From contig NC_077227.1 of NCBI RefSeq assembly GCF_027887165.1, forward strand, positions 69,768,752 through 69,832,751: a DNA stretch of 64,000 nucleotides, in the 5' to 3' direction. Origin of the DNA: Monodelphis domestica (taxonomy: Eukaryota > Chordata > Mammalia > Didelphimorphia > Didelphidae). Shown here piece after piece: positions 23,181 through 34,712 of this stretch. Numbering within the stretch: the stretch's first letter is position 1; each line of letters opens with the position of its first letter. Both the position numbers and the translations under genes were made by a program. Below the pieces are notes generated by a model. It had not been told where the DNA came from. It was given only the letters and a program-made list of their open reading frames with translations, and ran no database searches.

Positions 23181-23629
23181 CCTTTCTCCAAGTAGAGGCT
23201 TTAATTAGCAATAAGCATTGGAGGAACGTGAGTCTTGTAACCAGGGGAAATTATTTTAGATCATCTAATTAATTAAATAAATTTTAAAAAATAAATAAAA
23301 AATAAGCATTGGAGCAAAGGTTCTAAAGCTTCTTTAGGTCATAGACCCCTTTGGCATCTCGTGAAGCCCATTGGCCTCTTCTCAGAAAAATATCTTTAAC
23401 TGCATCTATAACATATAATTGAAAATGTTTTCTGCTTCTCAGCCACGTTCATGAACCCCTGGCTAAAATCCCTGCATTAGAGCAATGAAGAGATGTGGAA
23501 AACTCCTGGGTGGGCTATGGGGCATACTCCTCCCAGAAGTCTGTAACTTCAGCAGCCCTTAGCAGATAGACACCAACCCAGCTAGCAAACTCTAACCACT
23601 CCAATTTGGACAAGTGTCCAGAATTTTAG

Positions 23630-23795
23630 AAGGCATCTGGGTGGTTCAGTGGATAGAGTCTGCGTCTAGAGTCAGGAAGATCTGAGTTCAAATCCAACCT
23701 CAGGCATTCACTAGTTGTATGACCCTGAGCAAGTTACTTAACTTTGCCTCAGTTTCTTCATCTGTAAAAATGAGCTGGAGAAGGAAATGAAGTGT
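23630..23795 (+). repeat. Family A SINE, tail truncated
   Basis: ggcatctgggtggttcagtg head, agtcaggaagatctgagttc, and gagctggagaaggaaatga. It then stops before the gagtc...caacaac tail. Confidence 0.7.
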
Positions 23796-24099
23796 TTTTT
23801 TTCTTCATGTAAGTCCATGTAATGCTTCATGGAAACACAGTTTGAAAAATACTGGAATGAATAATTAATGTCCTTTTCAATTCTAAAATACTGTAACTAT
23901 TCAACTTAATTGAAAGATGAGATGTAAAGCTGGATTGAACCATAGCAATCATCCTATCTCTTGAAAGAGTATATAAATTAGTGAACAGGACAGAGGCTCA
24001 CAGAAATTATTAAGTGACTTGTCCAGGGTCATACAGGTAGCAAGTGGCAGAACCAAGACCTTCTGATTCTTAGTCTACTACCCCTTCCACATAGGTCCT

Positions 24100-25430
24100 T
24101 CACATATTATCAGAGCTTTATAATATAGGGTCTGTGAATTTTTTCAAAAACTTTTTAGTCATTATATTTCAAATGGATTTACTAGGCTACCAAAGGCATC
24201 CAGGACACAACAGAGGTTGAGTCCTTCAACTAGATGACTCTGTCATGCCTAAAATGTAAGATACTCAGAACTCTCAATTTGTATTCCTTTATTTTCCCTA
24301 CTATATTTATTTATCTGCTTCCTATAAATAGTATTTTTAACACAAATCATCTTTAGATAATTAGGCATTAAATGAACTTTTCTCATTAAAGTAAGATTTG
24401 GGGAATTAGTTCAGTATCTTAACCATCTTAAAATCAATACTTATTTTACATTCCATTTCACCTTTGACAAATTTGCTTTCTTACAGTTTTCCTAGAAGAT
24501 TTATAAGAACAACCCTCTTGACTTTATCATTTTGCTTTTCTTTATAGTCTTTCCTGCTTCCCACCAACTCTGCCTTCCAATAATTCCTGTGCTTACCTCA
24601 TCACCTAAGTTGCATGAAAGCAATCTTGTCCTCCATTTATTTGTTTTCGCACTGCCTGCCTCACATCTTCTCATTCCAGAGATTCATAACTACCTCCCTG
24701 AAATAGATTTGATATGTTTTCAATTGATTAATTTACTGACACATAATGTGTCAGTCACCTGTGTGTCTCAGCCAAGTCACTTACAACATTTCAGGAATCA
24801 GTTTCCCCTTCTATAAAATAAGAGGTTGGGTTACATGACTTCTGAGTCCAACTCTACATCTATGATCTTATATTTAGAAGAGGGGTATATTTTAGAGGAA
24901 ATAAAATGAGTTGGGTTTGGACAAGTTAGGTTTGATATTCTTATAAACCATCTTGACCAAAATGTCCAAAAGCAGTTAGTAATGTTGGACCAGAATTCAG
25001 GGAGAGACAATGGTTAGAAAACCAACAAAGAAATGTTGATCAAATCCATATGAGCTCAGGAGGTCACCAAGAGATAGATTATAAATTGATTTTGTATCAT
25101 ATATAATAAATGTAGTATGAATAGATATTATTGATATAACTTAAGTTCCTTGTTGTCTTTTGCCTGCTTTTGTATCCCTAGTGATTAGCACCATACCTGT
25201 CATATAGTAAGTCCTTAGTAAATTTTTTTTTATTTTTGATCAATTGATTATTTGATTGATCAATTGATTAATTGATTGATACAATCTTTCCTGCTTCCCT
25301 CTAACTCTGACTCATAATCCCTATTCTTATTTGACCAATTAAGTAGCATGAAAGCATCTTAGTCCCCAAAACAAAGACATATAAATGTAGATAGTTTTAA
25401 TACATAAAAAGATATGTTAGAGAGTTACAA
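24100..25430. other. Intergenic, with a diverged internal direct repeat
   Basis: Two related stretches of about 85 bp (24547-24632 and 25285-25370) share tctttcctgcttccc, aactctg and gcatgaaagca. A MIR fragment lies near 24760-24875, and a gatcaattgatt-rich patch at 25238-25280. No gene is seen. Confidence 0.5.
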
Positions 25431-25434
25431 AATA

Positions 25435-25880
25435 TTATATGCTGTCTAAAGTATCAAGGAAGACTTTTTGGAAAAGGTAGTATTTGGACTTCTCAAGGAT
25501 GAGTATGAGGCTTGACAGACAAAAATGAGGAAGGCATTCCTATAATAAGCCAAGCAAAACAATGGGGGTATGAGAACATACTGAAGACAAAAGGCAAAAA
25601 ATTGTCCAATTTGGTTGTCATATCAAGTGAGTAGAAGTTCAAGACTGGGTAACATCAAATTATGGAGGGCCTTGAACAACAAACAGAAGAATCTGAATTC
25701 TATTAGATATGTAATAGGGAACCAATGAAGAATGATATGTTCAGATCAATACATACAAAAGATTATTCTGGCAGTCAAATGTACTATCTGGAAGTAGAGG
25801 GTAGACGTTGGGAAGTGCTCCTATAAAGAAGCATTTGAAATTGTCCAGGTATATGATAATAAAAGTCTAAACCAGGGTAG
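25435..25880. repeat. L2-like LINE, left part
   Basis: Follows the L2-type order: aggaagactttttggaaaag, tatggagggccttgaacaac, and aatgatatgttcagatcaa. It is interrupted at 25880 by a solo LTR and continues after 26914. Confidence 0.5.
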
Positions 25881-26910
25881 TGTAAGATAGGAGGAGAGAT
25901 AATCCACTTTGAACAGAGAACAGCCTCTGATAGAGACTAACTGAAGAGAGAGTGGGGTAGGAACAAGAAGAAAAAACTGAAAATTCCAGGAGAGAACCAG
26001 AAGCTTGGAAGTCTAACTGGCCACTCACTTCCAGCTGAGACCCTGAGGAAGGAGGTAGATCTCCTAGGCTGGGAAGAAATCTGTCTCTCTGGAGATCAGC
26101 TATCTCTTTCTGAACCCTGGATACTTCTCATTCAACTCTCAATAACAGCAATCAGAGCCATCAGTGGATATTGTGGACTGGGACTTTGAAGAGAGCTATC
26201 CACAGAGATTCCTTTCAAGGATCTCCCTCTCTATCTCTCTCTCCCTTACCTGTTCCTTGGCTCCTGTATTAAAGTAGATAGCTTAGGAATAGGGACCAAC
26301 AGGCAGCTGGCAATAAGAGGGGGACCAAGGCTGAGAAGCCTTGAACCCCTAGACTTTGGAGGGCCAATTTGCCAGAGGGGACAAGTTGTAGGGCTTGCTG
26401 TTTACCCACTTCCCTGCTTGATACCTTTACCACTCCTTCCCTGTTTGAAGCCAAATAAATCAACTGTTACTCTAAATTTAGGTCTGGGTCAGTTTCTAAC
26501 AACAGTAAAGGAAATTGAAGATTTGGGGAGGGTCACACCTCTCCCCAAAAAAGGGGGTTTGACTTCTGGATCCCAGTGATCTTACTGCCAGACCAAAGGA
26601 ATAGACATCTCTCCTTGGCAGTGGAATAGCCCTAAAATCCGAGGCATAAGAATTTATCTTGCCTCTCAAGAATAGATTGGACCTCAAGGGGGGCATTGTG
26701 TCTTTTTACTAAGGCTTCCCCCTCTAGTCTCTTGTCCTCCATCTCCCAGAAACATTCTCTGAGGAGACATACTCCCTCTTTCAACGAGACAGGGCTTGGC
26801 TATATCCCCCCAAAAGGAAGAAAGGAGAAGAACAATCTCTTCTCCCTCACAATCCTACTCCCTCTTTCTTTCCCTCCGTCATCCTTATCCCCTTTAATCC
26901 CTATATTACA
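25881..26910 (+). mobile_element. Solo LTR fossil with readable ends and 4 bp duplication
   Basis: Begins TGTAAGATAGG and ends CCTATATTACA; the ends are inverted repeats with one mismatch over 11 bp. GTAG occurs immediately outside both ends (25877-25880 and 26911-26914). TG...CA ends plus a 4 bp duplication fit an ERV1-like solo LTR. AATAAA at 26454-26459 sets the plus orientation. The length (1,030 bp) is long for an LTR, with an unusually long stretch after the poly(A) signal. No internal retroviral region remains. Moderately old, younger than the L2 it splits. Confidence 0.7.
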
Positions 26911-26914
26911 GTAG

Positions 26915-27480
26915 TTCCTGGGGAAAGAGAGAAAAAGACAGGCATGGGAAGTATTGCAGAGATGAAATTGAGAAGGTCCAGTAAGTTATTAATTCTGAGA
27001 ATGAAAGGAGAAAAAAGAATTAAAGATAAATCCAAGACTATGAACATGAGAGATACAATAGGTATGGATCTACCATAGTCAAAAGTGGTTTTAGACATTC
27101 TGAATTGGAGTCCCGTGTAGGACATTCACTGAAGAAGTTATGTAGATAGTTGGAGAGAGAAGTTGGAAGTTCCAAAGAGAGGTCAGGTATGGTGATATAA
27201 ATTTGAGATTCATCTACAAAGATATAGTAGTTGGAATGGAGGTTGCCAAGGGAAAGAATGTAGAAAAAGAAGAAAAAGACCAAAGCATATGCCCTTGGGC
27301 ATTTCCATTTTAAGAGGTCAAGAAAAGAATAAGAAACCAGTCAAACCAAAAAGGAGTAGATAAAAAAAAGATTAGAGAACATGTAGAAAGGTATGGTGTC
27401 TCTGAAACTAAGGGAAGAGAGACTATTCAACAATAAGAAATAGTTGACTACATTAAAAGCTCACTAGAAATTCCAATAGT
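26915..27480. repeat. L2-like LINE, right part
   Basis: Continues across the LTR with gagatgaaattgagaaggtc, aaatttgagattcatctaca, tgcccttgggcatttcc and ggtgtctctgaaactaag. These are old LINE 3' phrases recurring elsewhere in mammals. Confidence 0.45.
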
Positions 27481-27869
27481 AGTTTTATTGTATCATACCT
27501 TTATGCTTTTCCTTAAGCTCCCTTTAATTTTAATTGATTGAATTGGGTTCAATGGAAATGTAGCTAGGTAGATTCAGAAATGGTTAAATAATCAGGCCCT
27601 AAAGATGCTAAAGAGGTTCTATAATGGTATTCCGTAGCATAGTTTTCCTATTTATAAAATAAAAGGGAGGATCTAAGGACCCTTAGGTGCCTTCTAAGTT
27701 GGCATCCTTCTAAATTCCATGACTCATTTCTTACTTTCTTTCCTAACTTGGGCATCTATGTGTAAATCTACCTAAGACTAAATGCTTCTAAGTTAGTTAT
27801 CCTTTTGGTTAAGTTTTATCCTATAATCAACCAGGGGTCAGATCACCCTGAGATCATTTCCAAGAATAC

Positions 27870-28440
27870 AGAAGAATATCCTCACTTAATTAAGGAGTTT
27901 ATAGTCCAGTTAGAGAAACTGATCATGTACACATGAAGCAATAGCCAGCTCTGTACACAATGCATAACTGTGCTAAATTGAGGTGCAAACACTAAGAGGT
28001 TAGAAAAGAGGGAAATCACCATAGTTTACAGTAGTTGGGGAAGTTAGGAAGAAGGGAAAATTTGAATTATACAGAGTATCTCAGAAATCATAATGTTGTT
28101 TTAAGCTACCAAAGCTAAGTTAAGACTTCAGAGACATCCTATAATTTGAAAGATGAAAGCTTTAAATAGGCAGAGAAGAAAAATGAAAGCATTCTAAGTT
28201 AGAAGAGAGGCAGAAACAAAGCCAGAGCAGTAAAGAATGAGCTCAATCCATGATTCAAGGGACAGAGAGAAGACTATTAAAGGAATGGGAATGTTGGCAA
28301 ATAGAAAACTAGACTTCAGAACTAGGATGGGTCCAAAATATGAAGGACTTCAAAAGTCAGACAGAGAAGTTTGAATCCTCTAAGGAAATGGAGAGTCATT
28401 TGAGGTTTCTCAAACTGGGAAGTGACAAGATAAAAGAAGT
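27870..28440. repeat. L2-like LINE fragment
   Basis: aaggagtttatagtccagtt at the left, then gaaggacttcaaaagtcaga and tctcaaactgggaagtgaca. This is the same phrase order as the copies at 9384 and 25435. Confidence 0.45.
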
Positions 28441-28819
28441 CAACCTATTTGGCATCAGTGTTCAGGATAGATTGGAGAAGGGAGAAACCATATAGCTATT
28501 GATTCAGACTTTATTAAACAGCCTGCATTCACACTGTATCTTTGCGTTTCAGAGCTACTAATTAACCACACTGTGCTTCTCTTTGCTGCTACTGTGTTTG
28601 AAGTTCTTACAACAAACTTCAGGGAGAGTGTGATTTGGAAATTAGCTCCTTGTACTGGGTCCACATTAACAACTTCCTTGCTATAATCACCCTTGGAAAC
28701 AAATCCTTATAAGACCATCGTGCTCAACCTTAAGAAGGAAATGGGTTTCTTTTCAAAGACAGAATCAATAAGATCTCAATCTTGAGCTGCTCTCTGGTTG
28801 AATTTAAAATGCAGTGTTT

Positions 28820-28945
28820 TCAATCAATTTAGAAGCATTTGTTAAGTGTTTACCTTGCACCAGGCACTGTGTTCTGCATTTCAAACTATAAAGACAAAAA
28901 TGAAAGTTCTTGCTTTCAAATAGCTTATATCCTAGAGGGGAGGCC
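28820..28945. repeat. L2-like fragment bordering the GATA array
   Basis: tagaagcatttgttaagtgt and ttgcaccaggcactgtg. A second similar start (cattaagtgctttccatttg, 29480-29590) lies on the other side of the array. Confidence 0.45.
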
Positions 28946-28952
28946 ATATGCA

Positions 28953-28972
28953 GATAGATAGATAGATAGATG

Positions 28973-29027
<55 letters not shown>

Positions 29028-29060
29028 GATTGATAGATAAATAGGCAGACACAGATAGAT

Positions 29061-29127
<67 letters not shown>

Positions 29128-29166
29128 GATTGATAGATAAATAGGCAGACATAGATAGAGGGTAGG

Positions 29167-29214
<48 letters not shown>

Positions 29215-29254
29215 GGATTGATAGATAAATAGGCAGACATAGATAGAGGGTAGG

Positions 29255-29307
<53 letters not shown>

Positions 29308-29342
29308 GATTGATAGATAAATAGGCAGACATAGATAGAGGG

Positions 29343-29390
<48 letters not shown>

Positions 29391-29426
29391 GGATTGATAG
29401 ATAAATAGGCAGACATAGATAGATAG

Positions 29427-29477
<51 letters not shown>
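28953..29477 (+). repeat. Composite (GATA)n array with higher-order units
   Basis: About 525 bp of GATA units with five embedded copies of ataaataggcagac, whose ataggcagac cores start at 29041, 29141, 29229, 29321 and 29405. Spacings are 100, 88, 92 and 84 bp, all multiples of four. This suggests whole blocks were duplicated while the GATA runs between them changed length by unit slippage. Long open frames on the other strand (Tyr-Leu-Ser-Ile repeats) are artefacts of the array. Confidence 0.95.
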
Positions 29478-30189
29478 GGCATTAAGTGCTTTCCATTTGC
29501 CAGACTGTGTGAAATTCAAGAGATATGAATATGAGCAAAAAAAAAAATAATGCCTCCCCTCAATGAGCTTACCATTCCAGTGGAGGAAGACATATATTAA
29601 AGGGAGCTGAAAAGGGGTTTGACTCTCATGGAGGTAAAGAAATCCAGAGAATAAAGAGTGGAGTTTAGAGTGAAGTGAGCATGGGCACCTCATGAAATTA
29701 TGGTCCAAACCAGGAACTTGCCAATTGGTAGAAAGAGCCCCTGGGTGGCAGCATCTCCTGGATGAGAAGCCTGCTCACAGACAGACAGGTAAAGTCCTAA
29801 CTTGTCTATATATTCCCATATAAATACAAGGTAGTTTTGAGAAGAAGAGAAGCTAGCAACTGGAGAGAATGGGAAAGTTTTCATGAAAAGATGATGCTTG
29901 AACTTGTATTCTCTAAATCAAAAATTGACAGAAAGCAAAGAAAAAGTAATGCTGTGGGAACTTCCCAACCCCTCTGTCAGGGATTTCCCCATATGAAAAT
30001 GAAGAATATATCTTGCCTAAGAGGAGATAATTGGAAGAGAAATTATACAGATGCCCTTAATACGGGAAGGGGTTATGAAGAAAGGGGGAACAAGTCTAGA
30101 CTTGTGATTTCATCAGAGTAGGGAGTTAAAGGTGAGGATATTCCCTTTGCTAATACAAATAAACAACTAACCAACAATTCTTCAGCAAT

Positions 30190-30320
30190 GTAGAGTCTCA
30201 GAGTTGTCTGTGGCTCACAGAGGTTTGGTGAATTGCTCAGGCTCACTCAGCAAGTAAACATCAAAGACAGAACTTAAAGCTAGGTTGTCTTGATTCCAAC
30301 TATGCTAACCTACCAAACTA
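30190..30320 (-). repeat. MIR-type fragment, minus strand
   Basis: gagtctcagagttgtctgtg, aattgctcaggctcactcag, then gcaagtaaacatcaaagac. Diverged antisense MIR order. Confidence 0.4.
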
Positions 30321-30513
30321 CCTTTCTGTTCTGTGAAAACAGGCAAAAGGAGCAAGTGATAGTTTGAGAGTCATTAGAGGCTTTTCAGTAGTTATTACTA
30401 TAGTTCAACTACCTTTAGCACTTGGACCTTTTTTCCCTCACTCTGGCTCTCCATGATTAGAGATCTACCCACTACTCAACCTGCTCCTTTTCCATGTATC
30501 ACAGAATAATTAT

Positions 30514-30892
30514 GAAGGAAAGGAAAGGAAAGGAAAGGAAAGGAAAGGAAAGGAAAGGAAAGGAAAGGAAAGGAAAGGAAAGGAAAGGAAAGGAAAGGAA
30601 AGGAAAGGAAAGGAAAGGAAAGGAAAGGAAAGGAAAGGAAAGGAAAGGAAAGGAAAGGAAAGGAAAGGAAAGGAAAGGAAAGGAAAGGAAAGGAAAGGAA
30701 AGGGAAGGGAAGGAAAGGGAAGGGAAAGGAAGGTAAGAAAAGGGAAAGGAAGGGAAGGGAAGGGAAGAGAAGGGAAGAGAAGGGAAGGGAAGGGAAGGGA
30801 AGGGAAGGGAAGGGAAGGGAAGGGAAGGGAAGGGAAGGGAAGGGAAGGGAAGGGAAGGGAAGGGAAGGGAAGGGAAGGGAAGGAAGGAAGAA
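30514..30892 (+). repeat. Pentanucleotide polypurine array (GGAAA)n to (GGGAA)n
   Basis: About 37 near-perfect AGGAA units (30515-30700), then a mixed zone, then about 30 AGGGA units to 30880. The + strand is all purine over 379 bp except for a single T at 30734. Mirror-symmetric purine tracts of this kind can form triplex (H-DNA) structures. Open frames in it (Lys-Gly-Lys-Glu repeats) are not genes. Confidence 0.96.
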
Positions 30893-30894
30893 TT

Positions 30895-31115
30895 TTTTAA
30901 AATGTCTCCTATGTGCTAGACACTCTGATAAGTATGTCATTTGATCTTCACAACAGCCATGGGAAGCTGATATTATTTCTCTCTTTTTTATAGTTGAGGA
31001 AATTGAGGCAGATACAAATTAAATTATTTACCCAGCCTCATACCACTAATAAGTTCCTGAGGAGAGTGACAAGAGCTCAGGTCTTCTTAATTTCAAGCCC
31101 AGCACTCTATTGTGC
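30895..31115 (-). repeat. MIR/THER1-like SINE, minus strand
   Basis: ctatgtgctagacactctga, gatcttcacaacagccatgg, agttgaggaaattgaggca, and cagcactctattgtgcct at the right end. Confidence 0.6.
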
Positions 31116-31159
31116 CTTAGTGATCAATCTTGTCTACATCCTCCATTTTACAAAAGAAG

Positions 31160-31500
31160 AAACTAAGGTTCAGGAGGAGTATAATAGCTGTCTTCATTTG
31201 AAATTTTGTCAGAAGGAAGAGGGATTAAACTTTTATTTGGCCCCAGAAGGCAGCACTAGGCACAATGTGTAGAAGCTGCAAAGAAACTATTAAGGCTTTA
31301 AGAAAGGAAAGACTTCCTAAAAATAAAAATCGTTTAAAAGTAAAATGACTTTTTTTTCTAGTGGTTGTGGGTTCTCTCCTGAAGGTCTTCAAGCAGAGGC
31401 TGAACAATCACTTTTCAGGCAAGCTACAGAGAAGATTCATTCTCAGTTATCACTTGGACTAGATGCCTCTGAGGTCCTTTCCAGCTTTGTGATCTTGGAT
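31160..31500 (+). mobile_element. CR1/L3-type LINE 3' fragment
   Basis: agggattaaacttttatttg, ggccccagaaggcagcacta, gaaggtcttcaagcagaggc and ctagatgcctctgaggtcc. These follow the order of CR1/L3 3' regions, ending before tgtgatcttgg. Confidence 0.6.
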
Positions 31501-32284
31501 TAGATTCACTCATGGGCAGGTAAACTCTAGCAGAGGCAGAACTAGAACTTAGGTCTCTTGACTCTCAGATCAGCACTTTTTTTTTTTAATTTTTATTATA
31601 GTATTGTGGCTCTCCTAGGGTCAGAAGATGACTTGTCTCACAATCTTGGTTATGGTTATTTCCCTGTTCATTTGTGCCAAAACTTACAGATGGTGGGAGC
31701 TCAGACTATCATATAAGAGAAATGAGGAGCTACCTATGTGACTGTGTAGAATTTAATGAACACAAAATGCCACATCTCCCAACTAAAAATATATTTTGCT
31801 GAAACTTTTACTATTTCATTGAAGTCAAGTTCACATCTACTCTGCACACCTGAGTCATGTCCTTGGGCTTGTCCTTTAATTGATCAGTCAATAAGTATTT
31901 ATTGTGCTAGACCCTGTGCTTTAAAAGAAAGGTCTTCAGAAGGGAAAGGACAGGAGAGAGGAGATAAAAATATATGGGCTCAGTTCCAAATTTGTCCATA
32001 TAGCTCTATAAGGAATTATATACCCTGAGAAATGCGTGCCAGAAAAAGAGTCAGAGGAGTCAACAGAATCTGAAGAAGGAAGTCACACTGAGAGAAATGG
32101 ACCAGGCACTCCAGAGAGGTTCCTCACTTGTCTCTAGATAGAAATGCAGGTGATCAAGATGGAAAAAGAGAGAAGGCATAAGTTCTTTGCCTTTTTTATT
32201 AGGTTAAAACTTTTCTTATTTTGCAAAGTTTGGTGGCCTCAGTACTTGCAGAGGAGGTGATGAACTTTGAGGGGCAGGTAGATT
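31501..32284. other. Intergenic, no confident feature
   Basis: Only a short L2-like tail (caataagtatttattgtgct near 31889) is recognised. No gene. Confidence 0.5.
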
Positions 32285-32515
32285 TTTTTCAAGCACTGAG
32301 TTTGAAATCAGGAACTTCATGAGTTCAAATCTGGTCTCAGGCACTTATTAGCTGTGTGACCCAGGGCAAGTCACTTAACCCTGTTTGCCTTAGTTCCTCA
32401 TCTAGAAAATGAACTTTAGAAGGAAATGGCAAATGATCTAGTTATCTTTGCCATGAAAATCCCAAATGGATTCAAGAAGAGTTAGACATGACTGAAAATA
32501 ATTGAACAACAACGC
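32285..32515 (+). repeat. Family A SINE, head partly lost
   Basis: catgagttcaaatctggtct, gcaagtcacttaaccctgtt, ggaaatggcaaatgatctag, and the full RTE-like tail agaagagttagacatgactg ... attgaacaacaac. Confidence 0.8.
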
Positions 32516-32869
32516 AATGGATTTAAGATAGACAAATGCTGATATTCCCAGGAATCACTAATTGCGAACATTTACAAACATTTAGCAAGAAGCCCCTAGG
32601 ATTTAACAGAGTGTATATTAGATAAAGACTAAAATTCTGAGCTATGTGTTACATATAAAATGAACTACTGCTCCTACAAGATATTTGTATGCTTCTGGGG
32701 TCCTCCAATGCTTTGACTCCAAAGAATACTGATAGTAGAAAATCCAGCCAGCATGGTGGCAAACTAATGAAAGCAACATTTTTCATTTGAGAAAGAGATT
32801 TTAGTACCTTGCAAATCCTGCCATAAAGTCTGTTTCCTGTGCCCTCTATGTATAATCTTGAGCTGAGAA

Positions 32870-33115
32870 AGTTAAGTGATGCAGTGAATGGAGCCTCCAA
32901 CCTGATGTCAGGAAGACCAAAGAGCAAAATCTGGCCTCAGACACATTAGCAGTGTGAACCTGAGAAAGTCACTTAAGGTCTGTCTACCTCCATTTCCTTA
33001 ACTGTAAAGTGGGGATAATAATAGCACCTACATTCCTGGGTTGTTGTAAGGATCAAATGAGATAATATTTATAAAATACTCAGCACTGTGTCTAGTACAC
33101 AGAAGATATTTAAGA
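32870..33115 (+). repeat. MIR/THER1-like SINE
   Basis: aagttaagtgatgcagtgaa head, then gggataataatagcacctac, ggttgttgtaaggatcaaat, and an L2-like end with agatatttaagaaatgcttc. Confidence 0.6.
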
Positions 33116-33319
33116 AATGCTTCCTTCCTTCCTGGCCCTGGCTACTTTTGAACTTTAATATGTGACCCATAGAAATACCCATAGAAATGGAAAAAAAACA
33201 TAGTGACAAATTGTTTGGAATTGAGGATGGGCCACTCAAGGGGAGCCAGATATAGAGGCTTGGGAAACTGGAAACTTGAGATCTGGCTCTATCACTTCTT
33301 ACTTGTATGAATCATGGAT

Positions 33320-33510
33320 TAGACTTTGAAGGGACTTCAGAAGCCATCTATGTCCAACTTCTTGGTTTTACAGTTGGGGAATTAGGGAATTATTCAGGGA
33401 AGTTCAAGGACTTGCCCTATGTCCCACAGGTGGCAAATTTCAGAGATGGGATTTGAAACCAGATCTTTTGACTCTAGAACCATATTCTTTTCAGTGGACC
33501 AGTCTGCCTC
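33320..33510 (-). repeat. MIR-type SINE, minus strand
   Basis: ttggttttacagttgggga, gacttgccctatgtcccaca and gtggcaaatttcagagatgg, ending with a tctgcctcc head. Confidence 0.55.
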
Positions 33511-34059
33511 CCTGGAAAACTTCCTTTCTATTATGAGCCTTAGTTTTCTAACTTGTAAAATAAGAGATTAAATTAGATTAGCTGATCTCCAGTCCCTTCC
33601 AAATCTAGCATTCTCTCTTTTTACCATTAGTCATTTTTTACAATTGAGATCATATTGATACTATCAAGGATCTAATGACTGAATAGATACATGACCAGAT
33701 ATGGACTCCTCACAATAATTCTGTGACCCTTCCCCACAAAGGATTCATGCCCAGAGGTTATAAACTCCTGAGCTATCCAGCTGGGCAGATAGCAGAGGAT
33801 ACAGGGCACTGGGCAATAAGAAGTTTCCATCAGAAACCTGGTGGAGTATTAGAGGGAAATGCAGAAGATCTAAATAATAACAGTTTGCTCCATAATTATG
33901 GATGAACATCTCCAGGACTAAAAGGGTTTGTTCCTGTACAACAGGAACCTAACCCAAGACATTTCTGTAGGTTGCCAAGCATCACCAAAGGTCTCTATTT
34001 GATATTTCCCCTGGTTGAGTTGTCCAAAGTCCCAAGCCAGAAACAAGAAAGACCAAGTC

Positions 34060-34712
34060 AGCTTGTCTGAGGATAAATCCTTTATGTTTAATATTTGAAT
34101 GATGGCGTAGATAGCATTTCCATCAAATTTACAGATGACACAAAGCCAAGAGAGCTCACTTATTGGACAACACGAGTAAGGGAGTAAAAATATCTTGACA
34201 GGCTAGAGTGTTGGACTGAATCTAACAGGATAAAATTCAGTAGGGATCCATGGAAAATTTTACTCATGGGTAAAAAAAATCAGCATCAAAAATATAGGAC
34301 TGGAAAGGCACAGTTTGATAGCAGTTTATCTGGGGGAAAAAAATTGAAGAGTAATAGTTAACTGAAAGCTCTGTGTGGCAGTCAAAAAAGCTAATGCAAG
34401 AATTACTATTTGCTTAAGGATAGGCAAAGCTTCCAGGAACTCGGAGATGATAGACCCTCTGTTCTTTGGCCTAGTTTGATCATCTCTGGAGTGTTACTCT
34501 TAGTTCTGGGCATCACAGTTTGAAGACAATGATAAACTGGAAAGTGTCTAAAGGAAAGCAACCAGGATGCTGAAGGACCTTCTACATTATATGAGGATTG
34601 ATTGAAGAAGATTCTTGACTTAATGTGAAAAGCTATCATGGGGAAGTTGCAAAGAAGCTTTTCATTGATGCCAAGAAAATCTTCCCAACAGTTAAAACTG
34701 CACAAAAGTGAA
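34060..34712 (+). mobile_element. CR1/L3-type LINE, reverse-transcriptase region (left part)
   Basis: caaatttacagatgacacaa reads KFTDDTK in one frame, a decayed form of the FADD/YADD catalytic motif of LINE reverse transcriptases. Next come gacaggctagagtgttggac, gcagtcaaaaaagctaatgc (KKANA) and gagtgttactcttagttctg, matching the CR1 protein order up to its C-terminus. It is interrupted at 34712 by an L1 and continues at 35443. Confidence 0.65.

Noticed and set aside
28925-29708. Long minus-strand frames of Tyr-Leu-Ser-Ile repeats
   Set aside because: They are translations of the (GATA)n array, where no frame contains a stop.
30476-30940. 154-codon Phe-Pro-Leu-rich frame and the opposite Lys-Gly-Glu frame
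   Set aside because: Artefacts of the pentanucleotide array; no unique coding sequence.
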